Part shown: piece by piece, positions 35,160 to 45,960 of the stretch
How positions within the stretch are numbered: the stretch's first letter is position 1
Layout of the letters: each line of letters starts with the position of its first letter
Assembly: GCA_029204225.1 (NCBI GenBank)
Contig: CM055106.1
Coordinates: forward strand, 11,142,539 to 11,206,538
DNA length: 64,000 nt
Origin: Diphasiastrum complanatum
Taxonomy: Eukaryota; Streptophyta; Lycopodiopsida; Lycopodiales; Lycopodiaceae
Reading direction: 5' to 3'
The notes under the pieces: model-generated
The model's input: only the letters and a program-made list of their open reading frames with translations
Databases searched by the model: none
What the model was told of the DNA's origin: nothing
Program-made: the position numbers and the translations under genes

Positions 35160-36185
35160 GTTAGCTTCTCCTCCTCTTTGTCCGAACACGTCTTTCTGCT
35201 TTTGAGCAGCTTCTCACTTTCAACGCAGACCACTTGCAGAGGACACCCTCTTGGAGCGCGTGCACAAATTCACCCTTTCCATCATGCTCTCTAAGGCACC
35301 TTTGGCGATGTGTCGAGCTCGGCTTCTTTCTTGTGCGGGTCTAGGTGCGGGGGCTTGGTTGTGAGGTCGGCTTGTTATTCCATCCTTTTGGTTGCATTGT
35401 CTTCGGCCATCTTCACAGTTGCTCTTCGTCTTTGATTGTGGCTACCTCATCCTTCGGCCTTGGGTCTCTCTAGGTGTGTCTGTGGTCAACCTATTGTTGC
35501 TCTTACTATTCACCTCCTCAGTTGTCCTTTTGGAAGTGAGTGCACTACGCATGATGTTGTCAGAGATGTAGCAGCCGCTCTTGCTAGAAATGGAGAATTT
35601 CATGTCTTTAGAGAGCAGTCTCATGTCCTTCCTTCTGCCGCGTCTCACTTTTCACGCATGTGTTGACATTGTCCTCTCCCGGGATGAGCTTCGTACTTTG
35701 GCAGATGTTGTTGTTGTTGATCCCACATGTGGTGACCTACTGCCTCGCTTTGCCTTCACACTAGGGTAGCTCAAGAGAAGGAAGGCCCCCTACCGATGCT
35801 TTCACTGCCCTGGCAAGACATATGGCACGTTGCATCTACGCTTTGAAGAATTTCTTCGTATGTATCAAGGTATTCCAGGTTCTATTCTTGTGTCTTCTTT
35901 CAAACAACGTATTGCCCTGGCAATTGAGATGTATGGCACATTGCATCTATGCTTTGAAGAATTTCTTCGCATGTGTCAAGGTATTCCAGGTTCTATTCTT
36001 GTGCCTTCTTTCAAACAACGTATTTACATTGCCTTGCAACGTGCTCAGGCTTTGTCAATCCTACAACGCACGACGGTGGTTGGGTCTGCTTCATCTCATC
36101 TCCCTTCATTAGTTGACTCACCACCTCTTCACTTTTTAGATTTAATGCAGTCAGTTGACAGAGTCCTGCTGACATCATCATAGTT
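35160..36185 (+). pseudogene. LINE reverse-transcriptase C-terminal region (decayed)
   Basis: Remnant of a non-LTR retrotransposon. The frames carry the Cys/His region CVCGQPIV..HLLSCPFG, then HDVVRDVAAALAR, REQSHVLPS, VDIVLSRDELRTLADVVVVDP, and a conserved end with EEFLRM, SFKQRI and LQRAQALSILQRT. I recall such LINE tails in plant predicted proteins. Frameshifts occur near 35640 and 35766. No poly(A) tail or target duplication is evident at the right end. Confidence 0.75.
35822..36043 (+). repeat. 111-bp tandem duplication inside the LINE relic
   Basis: Two adjacent copies start atggcac at 35822 and 35933. Each encodes the same 37-residue segment (YGTLHL.FEEFLRM). The length is a multiple of three, so the frame is kept. 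Confidence 0.9.
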
Positions 36186-36280
36186 TGCACCTTTATTTTA
36201 ATGTCGGAATTTGATTTAATCCTAGTTGTAGTGCAAGGTTCGCTCTTGTTTAAGCTTAAGTTTGTCAAATTTTTCCTTCG

Positions 36281-36450
36281 AGCCTCTAATTAATCCATAG
36301 GGCTTGCTTATGCATTAAAAGATGGTCCACATAATTGTAGCACCCTGGCGCATCAGGGTGCGCCAGAGCCTCTAATTAATCCATAGGGCTTGCTTATGCG
36401 TAAAAAGACGGCTTTACATAATTGTAGCACCCTGGCGCGTCAGGGTGCGC
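36281..36450. repeat. 85-bp tandem duplication
   Basis: agcctctaattaatccat starts at 36281 and again at 36366; each copy ends in CACCCTGGCGC.TCAGGGTGCGCCA, itself a short inverted repeat. Confidence 0.9.
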
Positions 36451-38440
36451 CAACCAGGGGCTGGCCAAAAAGGTGCAAGCGGGCGCTGTGGCGCCAGGGC
36501 GGATGCACCAGGGGACAGGCAGCGCCGGGCAAGGGCACCGATGCCAGGTGGGTGGCGCCGGGAAGGCAGGTGGGTGGGTGGCACCGGGCAGGCAGGCAGG
36601 CACCCAGGTAGCGCCAGGCAGGAGGGCACCGTGGCGCCAGGGCGGATGCACCAGGGGGCAGGCAGCGCCGGGCAAGGGCACCTGTAGCGCAGGCATCCCA
36701 AAGGGAGCCGGCAACCACGACTTAGCTTCCCAGCCTTCAACTCTTGTCATCCAAACCCACTTGACATACAAGCAGCCAACTCGCCAACAACGATCAGACC
36801 TAACCAACTTGAAGTTCCGAAAACCAACATTGAGATCCAACCTGGCGCCATGCCAGATCGGGGGTCCCGATGTGGGTGACTTCCCTCCAAGCAAGCCGCC
36901 CGACATACATCAAACTTAACCAACTCGAAGCTTCGTTACAAACGAGTAACATCCATTCCAAGCAAGCGGTCTGACTTACATCAGACTTAACCAATTGAAA
37001 GCTTCGTCACGAGCGCTGGAAGCCAACCTAGCGCCACGCCAGACTGGACAGCCATAAATAGGTAACTTCCACCCAAGCAAGCCATCCAACTCAGCCGACA
37101 GGTTAGAGCCCGTTCCCCAAGAGCTTAACCCATTCACGTTCATGCAAGGAACACTCAGAACCACAAGCTGCGACAGATATGGAAACAACCAGTTCCTGGA
37201 CCAAATGGTCCCGACAGCATACCGCTGGCGCCACGGACCGAATGGTCCGTGACGGCATACTGTTGGCGTCCCGGGATACGACCCTCAGCTATGTGCCAAT
37301 TAAAAAATTTGGAAGCGGCCTTACAACTGGCGCTTTTACCGAACACTGAAACCCAAAAGTTAATCAGAGTCAGTTTGAGAAAAATCCCACTTTATTGATA
37401 AATCTGAGAAGGTTACATTTCAAGTGTGTGACCGACCCTAGTCTCCGGGGCGCTAGCATGCCAAGGCGAGAGCCATGACAACATTCCAGCAAGGGAGGCT
37501 AAGACTTGGTCGGAGCTCGCCCTGAGTCGCAACCCGCACTCCCCTATAGTATTGGTGTGATTCGGCACTCCCCCTCATACCAAGCACTCTACCCAAGCTG
37601 GTAAAGCACATTTTTCTCTCTCTAGAATTTTCTCTTTCTAGAAAGTCATTTTCTCTCTCTAGATTTTATTGATCCCCAGGCTTCCTATAATCATGCCTAG
37701 ATCGTGTGAGGTGATTGCACATCGATCTGAGCTCTCTGGACTCCGCTATAACCGATCAAAGATTTTCAGCCATAAGAACTTGGCACCGGCTGGATTCTGG
37801 TCACAGTGGCGCCGGGAGCAGCAGGGGCGCTGCTGGTGCCGGGGACATAGCTGGCATCGATGGCGCCGGAAGTAAAGCTTGTAAAGGTAGCTTTACAACA
37901 GCACTGGCGCTAGGTGGGTGGCTCCGGGAAGGCAGGCAAGGCACCCAGGTAGCGCCAGGCAAGGCACCCAGGTAGCGCCAGGCAGGGGAACCAACAACCA
38001 GGTGGGTGGCGTCGGGCATGCCCATTCTGGTCACAGTGGCGTCGGGAGCGGCGCCGGGAGCGGCAGGGGCGCTGCTGGCGCCGGGGACATAACTGGCGCC
38101 AACTGGCGCTGATGGCGCCGGAAGTAAAGCTTGTAAAGGTAGCTTTACAACAGCACCGGCGCCACGTGGGTGGCTCCGGGAAGGCAGGTGGGTGGGTGGC
38201 GCCGGGCAGGCAGGCAAGGCACCCAGGTAGCGCTATGCAGGGGAACCAACAACCAGGTGGGTGGCGTCAGGCATGCCCAGGAGGCATGGGAACCGGGCAG
38301 GTGGCGCTGGGCAGCTTCACACCCACCTGCACACATGTGAGTAAGCAGGTGGGTTCAGTTATATATAGGCACTGGTTTATCTCAGAGATTCGCTTATGGG
38401 ATAAACCCTAGTGCCCGACACGTGGTACTAGGGCAAGCAA
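36451..38440. repeat. GC-rich LTR-like repeat block related to gypsy D LTRs
   Basis: A block rich in TGGCGCC and GGCAGGCAGG runs. A unit of about 240 bp (tctggtcacagtggcg...tttacaacagcac) occurs at about 37797 and 38026. The middle part (about 37380-37600: ACTTTATT, GAGAAGGTTACATT, GTGATTCGGC, CTGGTAAAGCAC) follows the same order as the gypsy D LTRs, so this is probably an older, expanded LTR of the same family. Long frames in it are products of base composition, not genes. Confidence 0.6.
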
Positions 38441-38441
38441 T

Positions 38442-38465
38442 TTAAAAAAAAAAAAAAAAAAAAAA
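38442..38465. repeat. poly(A) run
   Basis: About 22 consecutive A. It may mark the tail of a retroposed sequence ending here, just before the gypsy D insertion site. Confidence 0.7.
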
Positions 38466-38487
38466 CAACCTCCCTGTCTGGCCCACC

Positions 38488-39406
38488 TGTTGCGCCGGCG
38501 CCTTAAAGGGCGCTGGGACTTGAGCGGTTTCCCCAACACGCGCTTAAGTCTAACATTCATCCATCATGCACTTACGTAAAAGCCAACTCAGAAACGTGAC
38601 AAGCTTAACCATTCAGGCTTAAGAAAACTGGAATCCCAACCAACCCGAAAGCCAACTCAGAATCCGTCCCCAAAAGGTAACCAAAGGCAAAGACAAGCCA
38701 CACATGAAACCCAAGGCATAGTGGTCGCCAAACTGACCGATTGGCATAGCGGCAAGCCCCATGTCGATGACAGGGACCCTTAGGCACCAGCGACGCAAAA
38801 AGGTTGTAGTAAGGGTCCTTCCACTTGGACCAGTCCCGGAGGCGAAACCGAAATGGTAATCATCCCCAAGGATCAACTTTATTAGATTTGGAAGAGGTTA
38901 CATTCATACATAGACTGACCGGTCTCGGGGCCACCAACACGTGCTGGGCGTTGTGCCTGTCTCGTGCTGGCAGAGGGAGCTGAGACCTGGCGACTGGATT
39001 CCTGGCGCTGGTTGAGCTGCCCAAGTTTCTGTCTGCCGGACTCCCCCTGTAGTTCTGCTGTGATTCGGCGCACCCCCTCTGGTTTGAAACATAGTGCTTT
39101 CTGGTAAAGCACGCTTTTTAGGACTTAGTTTTTATTTTGCTGATTAAGCCTGGCAAGCCTGGCAGAATCAGTCTGGCTCCCAGACATGGGTCCCGGGAGC
39201 CGTCCCGGCGGCCGAATCAACCTGCTTTCCTGACTAGGCCATGACTCGAGCTCCAGAGCTGGCTCATGACTTTGTGACTACTTGACTGGCTCACCACAGG
39301 TCGGAGGCTCAGTCCTTGACGTTCTAACTTGCTCTGGGACCTTAGGGAGTGTCACCCCTTTGAGTCTTACAGGGCACGCTGGGTGTACCCGAGTCAGCTT
39401 AACAAC
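38488..39406 (-). repeat. 3' LTR of gypsy D
   Basis: Near-identical partner of 42821-43725. It has TG...CA ends, with the target duplication CCACC on its left. Short open frames inside it are repeated in both LTRs and are not genes. Confidence 0.95.
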
Positions 39407-39774
39407 ATCCTCCCCTCATTTGAGAAAGCTGATGTCCTCATCAGGGCCAAACTAGAACCTAAGACTCATGGCACGGGCTTAATTCATCGGCCAGACTTTA
39501 GTCACATATACAAGGGCACGGGCTTGATTCACCGGCCAAAGGAAACCAACTGTAAAGCGGAGTAATGATATTGTGTTTTACACCCAGCACAGGAAAAGTG
39601 TGGATCTAGTTCACTTACGTAAAACCTGTGTGAAGCTGCTGCACTTAGACATCAAACTGGAGCCCACTCCTCAGTGAGAAATGCGGCTTACTTTATTAGC
39701 ATGAAAGAAAAAGGTACTCACGGCTCCCTTAAGCCTCAGATATGTCGTTGTCGTCGCACATCTGGATGAGTCCC

Positions 39775-41989
39775 CTAGGACTCTAGATATTTCGTTTGGT
39801 CGTCCAGGTTGAGCTCCTTGAGCTCTGCATCGGCACTTAGATTTACCTTTGACGTAGAAACTACAGGCAATGTTGGCTCCATTTGACCTCGCGTCAGCTG
39901 GTTTGTCACTATTGGATGTCTTTCGTTAAAAAAGTGAGCTTTCGCTTGGTCACACAAGGTGAGCTCCTTGAGCTCTGCATCGGCACTTGAATTCACCTTT
40001 GATGTAGAGACTATAGGCAATGTTGGCTCCATTTGTTCCCGTGTCAGCTGGTCTGTCACTGTTGGTTGTCCTTCGTTAAATAGGTGAATGAGATTGGGAG
40101 GAATGGTTGGCTCAGGTTCATTTGTGTCGTTCTTTTCTAGTTGGTCCCCTGGCACAGCTCTAACGACACAAGGTCTCCTGCCATTATATAATAACACAAG
40201 GTTAACCCCTTTTGCCAAGAAGGCCACCACATGTTCGTTAAACCAGCTTAATCCCAAAATAGCGTCGAAGGCATCCATCTTCAAGATTGTGAACGTTAGT
40301 CAATTCTTCCAGGCTCCCAGAGAGATTGGTAAGTTGGTTGCCAATCTGCAAGTGGTCATTGTACCTTTCGCGGTCTCCACACAAATAGGAGTCACATTTT
40401 CTTCACATTGGATGTCCAATTCTCCAGTCAGTTTTTCTGACAAGTAGTTATGTGACGCCCCCAGGTCTACCATGAAGTAAATGATCTTGCCTTGAATACA
40501 GCCTTTCAGGTACAATAACTTGGATCCTCTCGCAGGAGTCGCCATAAGATGTTCACGATACGCCGCAAGTGCCCCTATCTGTTGCAAGGCATTCAGGTCA
40601 GACTCCGTCAAATCCGTTTCTGGGTCCTCTTCATCATCTTGTTCACCATCTTCTTGATCAAATGCCTCTCTCTCCATCCTATCAAATCCTTCAATGGCAG
40701 CCATGATTTGCTTATTCAATGGTTTGGGGCATGACCTCCAAGAGTGACCTTGCTGATGACAGTTGAAGCAACGCATGGAACTGCCCGCTGTTGGTGAGCT
40801 GTTGCTGTGACTAGCTGAAGGTCCAACATTGTTTCTTCTCTGGAACATGTTCCCTCCATTTGTTGCCTTGGTTGCCAAACCCTGTTTTTGTTGGGAATTT
40901 GTTCACGCTACTCGAGGCTTGGTTGCCATTTGGAGCTGAGTCCCCCCTTGAAAAGAAGCTCGGACTCGGTCTGGATCCACTAAATACTCTTGTTGAGGTT
41001 GCGGGAGCAGCTGGTGCCAATGTGCTCTCATAATCACAAACCATTTCAGCCGCTCGAATAGTTGAATTGAAATCATGGGGCATGTAGCTGTGTATCGCAC
41101 GCCGGGTCCAGGATTGCATTACAGACAATAGGTAATGAGTTTTGTCCGCCTTGGACATATCTTCAATAACCCATACACTCTGTCTGATTTTATTGAGGTA
41201 CTCTCGCAATGACCCTTTCTGTTTGAGCCCCGATAATTCTGTCCTCAATCTCATGTGTGAATCCTTCGGTATGAACTCCTCTCGTAACGCGGCTTTGAAT
41301 GCGTCCCATGTTTGAAAATGCATTCCTGCCATCCGGTACCAATTTGTAGTGTAGCCCTCAAAATATGCTAATGCCAAGTCAGTTCTTTCTTCCTCAGGAG
41401 TGTTCATCAGACGGAAGTAATGGTCCATGTGAAACAACCAATCTTCCACAACTCGAATGTCACGCTCTCCTTTGAAAGTAGGTGGTGCTTTCACTTTGGC
41501 AGTCTTTCTTGGGCCCTCCGTGTTTCGCGCTCGTGGTTCTCTTGGTATCTGTGGAGGAGGCGCCACTGCATTCCCCCTAGTTGCTTCCAACTCTTCAAAC
41601 CTGGCTTTGAGCTGTGTTAGCCCGTCTCTCATTTCTCTAGCAAGGTTAATTTGAGTAAGATTCATGGCTCGCAAGGATGTTTGCCATTCTTTCCTTTCGG
41701 TTTCTCTATCCTTCTTCACCTCGCTAAGCATAGCCGTCATTGCGCTTGATAAGTATTGCCGCATCTTCACTTCAAAGAGGTCCTGTTGCGCCTCTCGCAA
41801 GGGTTTATCTCTTGGTGTAGGTTCAGAAGGGCCACCCATCTCTTCATGGAGGGGCGCCACTGTGGAGTGCATACGCTCTTTCTTTCTCGAGTTGGACCTG
41901 GTGCCATCTCGATGCATGCGAGAGCTGTATTCTCGAGCCAGCTCTTCTCCGTCCGTCAGTGCTCGTAACTCTTCAAGATGGTCCTTCAT
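39775..41989 (-). pseudogene. gypsy D gag and protease
   Basis: Gag forms the particle; the protease matures it. The ATG at 41989 opens MKDHLEELRALTDGEEL. A retrotransposon-gag domain follows (RVVEDWLFHMDHYF, LALAYFEG, WDAFKAALREEFIP, about residues 180-290), giving 392 residues to 40811. A -1 shift near 40870 leads to a second frame with a zinc knuckle CFNCHQQGHSWRSC (about 40770-40730) and a retropepsin-like site VDLGASHNYLS (about 40460). An in-frame stop at 40300 is followed by ILGLSWF, the second protease landmark, to 39775. The usual D-S/T-G-A reads D-L-G-A, so the protease may be inactive. The rest of pol is absent. Confidence 0.88.
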
Positions 41990-42807
41990 TATAGTCAGAG
42001 GTGTACTTCCAACAGATTATCGCCTCAATCCTTTTTATATTTGAAGCTCTCCCTTCTGTCAGCCGGGCCCCACAGCTCTCTTTTCTTCTTTATTAAATCA
42101 GCTTCAATGAAAATATCCCTTCCTCAAACTTAGCACGCCCACATCACCTGAGAGCCAAGTAGGAACCAGGTCATTTGTGTCCAAGCAAGCACACGACAAA
42201 CGGAATATACCAACCAAAGCAAACACAGAGGATCCCTCTCAAGCCACAAACCCCCCTGAGACCGGACGTAGGACCTTTGCCTAGCCGCGCCCACACAAAT
42301 CTATCACAGAATTAACCCACGGGGAAACATCCATCCAACCATCCGTGCTTTCACCATTAAGTAGCACATTGCCTCAGTCACACCCCACCACTTTTTGGTC
42401 GATAGCCCTTATAGCTAAACGATTGGCAGCTATCCCGCACCGGCAGCTAACCACCCGTGCTTTACACCCGAATTCGAGCAGCATCTCTGTATCAATGGCT
42501 AACCCGTACAGTTCGAATATGTCGCCCCGCACCCCACAAGGTACAGACCGTGCTTTCACCTACCTAGGCAGCACTTTGCCTCATCCGTCCTACATGCAGA
42601 TAGCGCCAGGCCCGAACCGCGAGAACTGACCGTGCTTACACCTCGAGGGCAGCACTTTGACTCATCAAGTCCCCCGTTCTGCCGACCACCCCGACCGTGG
42701 ACGCACCCGTGCTTACACTGTGGGCAGCACCTTGCGCAACGGTTGTCCTGACAAATCCCAAAACGTGGCCATCCCTGTGAGACTTGCGTAGCTGACCGGC
42801 TAGTCGG

Positions 42808-42820
42808 CTTTGATACTACA
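42808..42820 (-). other. primer-binding site of gypsy D
   Basis: On the minus strand TGTAGTATCAAAGCC directly follows the 5' LTR, a slightly diverged form of the initiator tRNA-Met site TGGTATCAGAGCC. Confidence 0.75.
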
Positions 42821-43725
42821 TGTTGCGCCGGCGTCTTAAAGGGCGCTGGGACTTGAGCGGTTTTCCCAACACGCGCTTAAGTCTAACATTCATCCATCAT
42901 CCACTTACGTAAAAGCCAACTCAGAAACGTGACAAGCTTAACCATTCAGGCTTAAGAAAACTGGAATCCCAACCAACCCGAAAGCCAACTCAGAATCCGT
43001 CCCCAAAAGGTAACCAAAGGCAAAGACAAGCCACACATGAAACCCAAGGCATAGTGGTCGCCAAACTGACCGATTGGCATAGCGGCAAGCCCCATGTCGA
43101 TGACAGGGACCCTTAGGCACCAGCGACGCAAAAAGGTTGTAGTAAGGGTCCTTCCACTTGGACCAGTCCCGGAGGCGAAACCGAAATGGTAATCATCCCC
43201 AAGGATCAACTTTATTAGATTTGGAAGAGGTTACATTCATACATAGACTGACCGGTCTCGGGGCCACCAACACGTGCTGGGCGTTGTGCCTGGCTCGTGC
43301 TGGTAGAGGGAGCTGAGACCTGGCGACTGGATTCCTGGCGCTGGTTGAGCTGCCCAAGTTTCTGTCTGCCGGACTCCCCCTGTAGTTCTGCTGTGATTCG
43401 GCGCACCCCCTCTGGTTTGAAACATAGTGCTTTCTGGTAAAGCACGCTTTTTAGGACTTAGTTTTTATTTTGCTGATTAAGCCTGGCAAAATCAGTCTGG
43501 CTCCCGGACATGGGTCCCCGTCCCGGCGGCCGAATCAACCTGCTTTCCTGACTAGGCCATGACTCGAGCTCCAGAGCTAGCTCATGACTTTGTGACTACT
43601 TGATTGGCTCACCACAGGTCGGAGGCTCAGTCATTGACGTTCTAACTTGCTCTGGGACCTTAGGGAGTGTCACCCCTTTGAGTCTTACAGGGCACGCTGG
43701 GTGCACCCGAGTCAGCTTTACAACA
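42821..43725 (-). repeat. 5' LTR of gypsy D
   Basis: 905 bp from TGTTGCGCC to TTACAACA on the plus strand. Matches 38488-39406; a small segment (about 14 bp near 43490-43515) is the clearest difference. The target duplication CCACC lies on its right. Confidence 0.95.
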
Positions 43726-43730
43726 CCACC

Positions 43731-44044
43731 CTGACGCGTGCTCAAGGGTGCTAAAAATAAAAGGAGCCTTAAAAGACAGTGTCATTTTGCAAGCCTTAGA
43801 ACACCGTGTCAGTTTGGTAGTGCAGGTGTCAGCAAATGCAGCACAGCGCGACGCGCGTCCGAGGACCTGTTTTGCTTCCTCGCGTATTTAGATCTGCCTG
43901 TATCTCCTGTATATAATAACAACGTACTTGGTCCTTTTTCTTATATCTCTACCTTCGCATTTGTTTGCTTCATCAGTCGATCTGGATTCTGAATAGCTTG
44001 AAACATTTGCTGGTTTCTTGGAGTGTTTGTGATATATAATAATT
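43731..44044 (+). promoter_or_regulatory. ASR copy 2 promoter remnant, cut by gypsy D
   Basis: Contains CCGTGTCAG and CAGGTGTCAG near 43805-43830 and GCGCGACGCGCGT near 43847-43858. These align with the ABRE and CE3-like pair of ASR copies 1 and 3, but the CACGTGTC core is altered. TATATAATA lies near 43910. Sequence beyond about 315 bp upstream of the start has been pushed away by the 5.2 kb insertion. Confidence 0.6.
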
Positions 44045-45007
44045 ATGGCGCATTTATTCCACCACAATAAGGAAGGACAAACGCCTCAGGAGGAGGTGGA
44101 GCAGGACAAACGCCATGAGCACATCGGTGAGGGTGTTGGCTTGGGTGCAGGAGCTGGCGCTCTGGTGAGTTGAGTCCATTGCTAAGATTACAACATCAGA
44201 TCTTCTTCTCGCCTTCCTAAATTCTTTTTCGCAAATATGATATATATATGCTTTTCCGATTGTAGAACTTGGGAATGCATTGATATGTAGTTAGAGAGTA
44301 AATTCGAAGTTTGTGGTCTGTGATGCAGGAACACAAACGCTTTTAAATTAGCATTTTTGTTGAACTTCATTTATCAAAATCTTTTATCACTTGTGTCAGG
44401 CAATTTCAGATCTTCACTTTACATTCCCTGTTCCGATGACGTACTTAGGAAATCCCAGAGTCACAATTTATGAATTGTTGTGTTGGTCAAGTACTCTCCT
44501 CTCCTAAAGTTCTCGAGTTTTCGGTTTCTGAATTGGTGTGTTGGGGAAGTATTATCCTGTCCTAGAGTTCTCGAGTTCGAATTTATCTAGCCGTGGAAAG
44601 CTGGACGTCTGAGAGAGAACAAACTGGCGGCTGTTGGCGTCAAAAGTATCTGACGTTATCATATTGTGCTTGTGCGTTTGTTCTATTTTCCAACAAAAGA
44701 TGTTGCTATTAACGTAGGAAAAGTAAGTAAATTTTCTCAGTTCAGCGATCTTGGATCTAACACAGTGCGTTTTATCCAGTATGAAAAACATGAAGCCAAG
44801 AAAGATCCGGAGAATGCTCACAGGCACAAAATTGAAGAAGGACTTGCTGCAACCGGAGCCGTCGGAGCTGGTGGTTATGCCTTTCATGAGCATCACGATA
44901 AAAAGGATGCCAAGAAGGAAGCAAAAGCTGAAAAGAAGGAAGCAAGGCGAAAGAGGAAGCAAAGGCTGAAAAGAAGCACAACCTCTCCTAGAGAATTTAC
45001 ACGCTAG
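44045..45007 (+). CDS. ASR: ASR (ABA/WDS) protein, copy 2, with frameshifted C-terminus; exons 44045-44164 and 44780-45007
   Basis: ASR family protein, 115 residues as read. Exon 1 (40 codons) starts [17 protein letters not shown] and ends at GTGAGT; the 615-bp intron ends TATCCAG; exon 2 starts [14 protein letters not shown], the ABA/WDS core, with [13 protein letters not shown]. After KAEKKEA the frame continues as [15 protein letters not shown] to a stop at 45007. In the neighbouring frame the sequence reads [15 protein letters not shown] then TAG, matching the normal KKH end of the family. A one-base change near 44943-44950 has therefore replaced the His-rich end with a strongly basic tail. 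Whether the protein is still made or works is unknown. It diverges more than copies 1 and 3 do from each other. Confidence 0.88.
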
Positions 45008-45350
45008 AGACATCACACCTTTATGACTAAAGAATCTAAATAGCTTGAAGTGCAACAAGCGTCTGTTTCTTTGCAATAACAAGACTTTGTATTTGATGTT
45101 CTGGTTAGCCCATTGCCAAAATACAATTCGCTTTCTTTTATCACCTCTATGTGTTCTATGTGTTCTGTTGTCATATCTCGAGTATGCATAAATTAACGTG
45201 CAAGAGGCACGAGAAATGAGCATGATAGCAAGAGGAATGAAGGTAAATGAATGCAAGTAAGTACTAAGAGATGAATCTCAATCTTAGGCTTGCACTTAAT
45301 TCAATCTTATTGTACAATTGTACATCCATGCAATCACCTTTTCTTTTTTG

Positions 45351-45680
45351 CCAATTGTATCTATTTCAATTGGTTATATTATTGTGATATGTACTACATA
45401 AAGTTTTGCGGCCAATTGTATCTATTTCAATTGGTTATATTATTGTGATATGTACTACATAACGTTACACATTTGCAACGTCCATTAAGAGGGTCATTAT
45501 CACATATAATCTGCAACCCAACACAATCGATGATGAATGGTGATGTCCATGAGACTTTCGATGACCTGATTATATGTGTAATTCAATCTTATTGTACAAT
45601 TATACATGGAAGCAATCACATTTTCTATTTTGCCAATTGTATATATAATTGGTTATATTATTGTGATATGTAATACATAA
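45351..45680. repeat. 61-bp tandem repeats (ccaattgtatctatttcaattgg)
   Basis: The unit occurs at about 45351 and 45412 almost identically, and a diverged third copy lies at about 45632. Each unit contains the inverted pair CCAATTG/CAATTGG and the run TTATATTATTGTGATATGTA. Confidence 0.85.
45496..45582. repeat. small inverted-repeat sequence, copy 1 of 2
   Basis: ATTATCACATATAATC (45496-45511) and GATTATATGTGTAAT (45568-45582) form inverted ends of an 87-bp unit. The internal sequence (GATGAATG..GATGTCCAT.AG..TTTCGATGAC) is similar to 63814-63901. It could be a tiny MITE. Confidence 0.6.
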
Positions 45681-45960
45681 CTTAATGGATACTTTGTGAA
45701 TATTATGGCCATTTTTAAACGGATTGAAAAGGAGAAAATATATGTGCTTTTTTTTAAACACATATTTTGCACTTTTTTGTTGCCTGTTTGTATGACATCC
45801 GTACGCCTATCATGTGGCGCATTTATAGTGGTAGATCAAAGTCAAATTGCCTATTATGCTTCGTAATGTACATGTGAAAAAGTTTGGGTGACTGCAAAAA
45901 ATTTAGCACACAAGAAATCAATTATGAAACATAATGAATTAGAATGAAGCAAATACATTA

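Larger units (their letters stand above)
38488..43725 (-). mobile_element. young short Ty3/gypsy-type element D (gag-protease only), 5-bp target duplication
   Basis: Two LTRs of about 0.9 kb (38488-39406 and 42821-43725) begin TGTTG and end CAACA. They are near identical apart from a few small indels. CCACC lies directly outside both ends (38483-38487 and 43726-43730). On the minus strand the primer-binding site follows the right LTR, and a purine tract (GAGGGGAGGA) precedes the left one at about 39407-39417. The 3.4 kb interior encodes only gag and protease, with no RT, RNase H or integrase. Mobilisation would need enzymes from another element. The insertion is recent and sits just upstream of ASR copy 2. 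Confidence 0.95.

Noticed and set aside
36337-36450. Possible attachment site or hairpin terminator (CACCCTGGCGC..GCGCCA)
   Set aside because: The inverted repeat is part of an 85-bp tandem duplication; bacterial-type terminators do not apply in a plant genome.
36390-38411. Many overlapping Gly/Pro/Arg/Cys-rich frames on both strands
   Set aside because: GC-rich repeat block related to LTRs; frames are composition artefacts with no domain.
38605-39112. Minus-strand frames repeated at 42938-43445
   Set aside because: Identical frames occur in the two LTRs of one gypsy element; LTRs do not normally encode protein and no start context or domain supports them.
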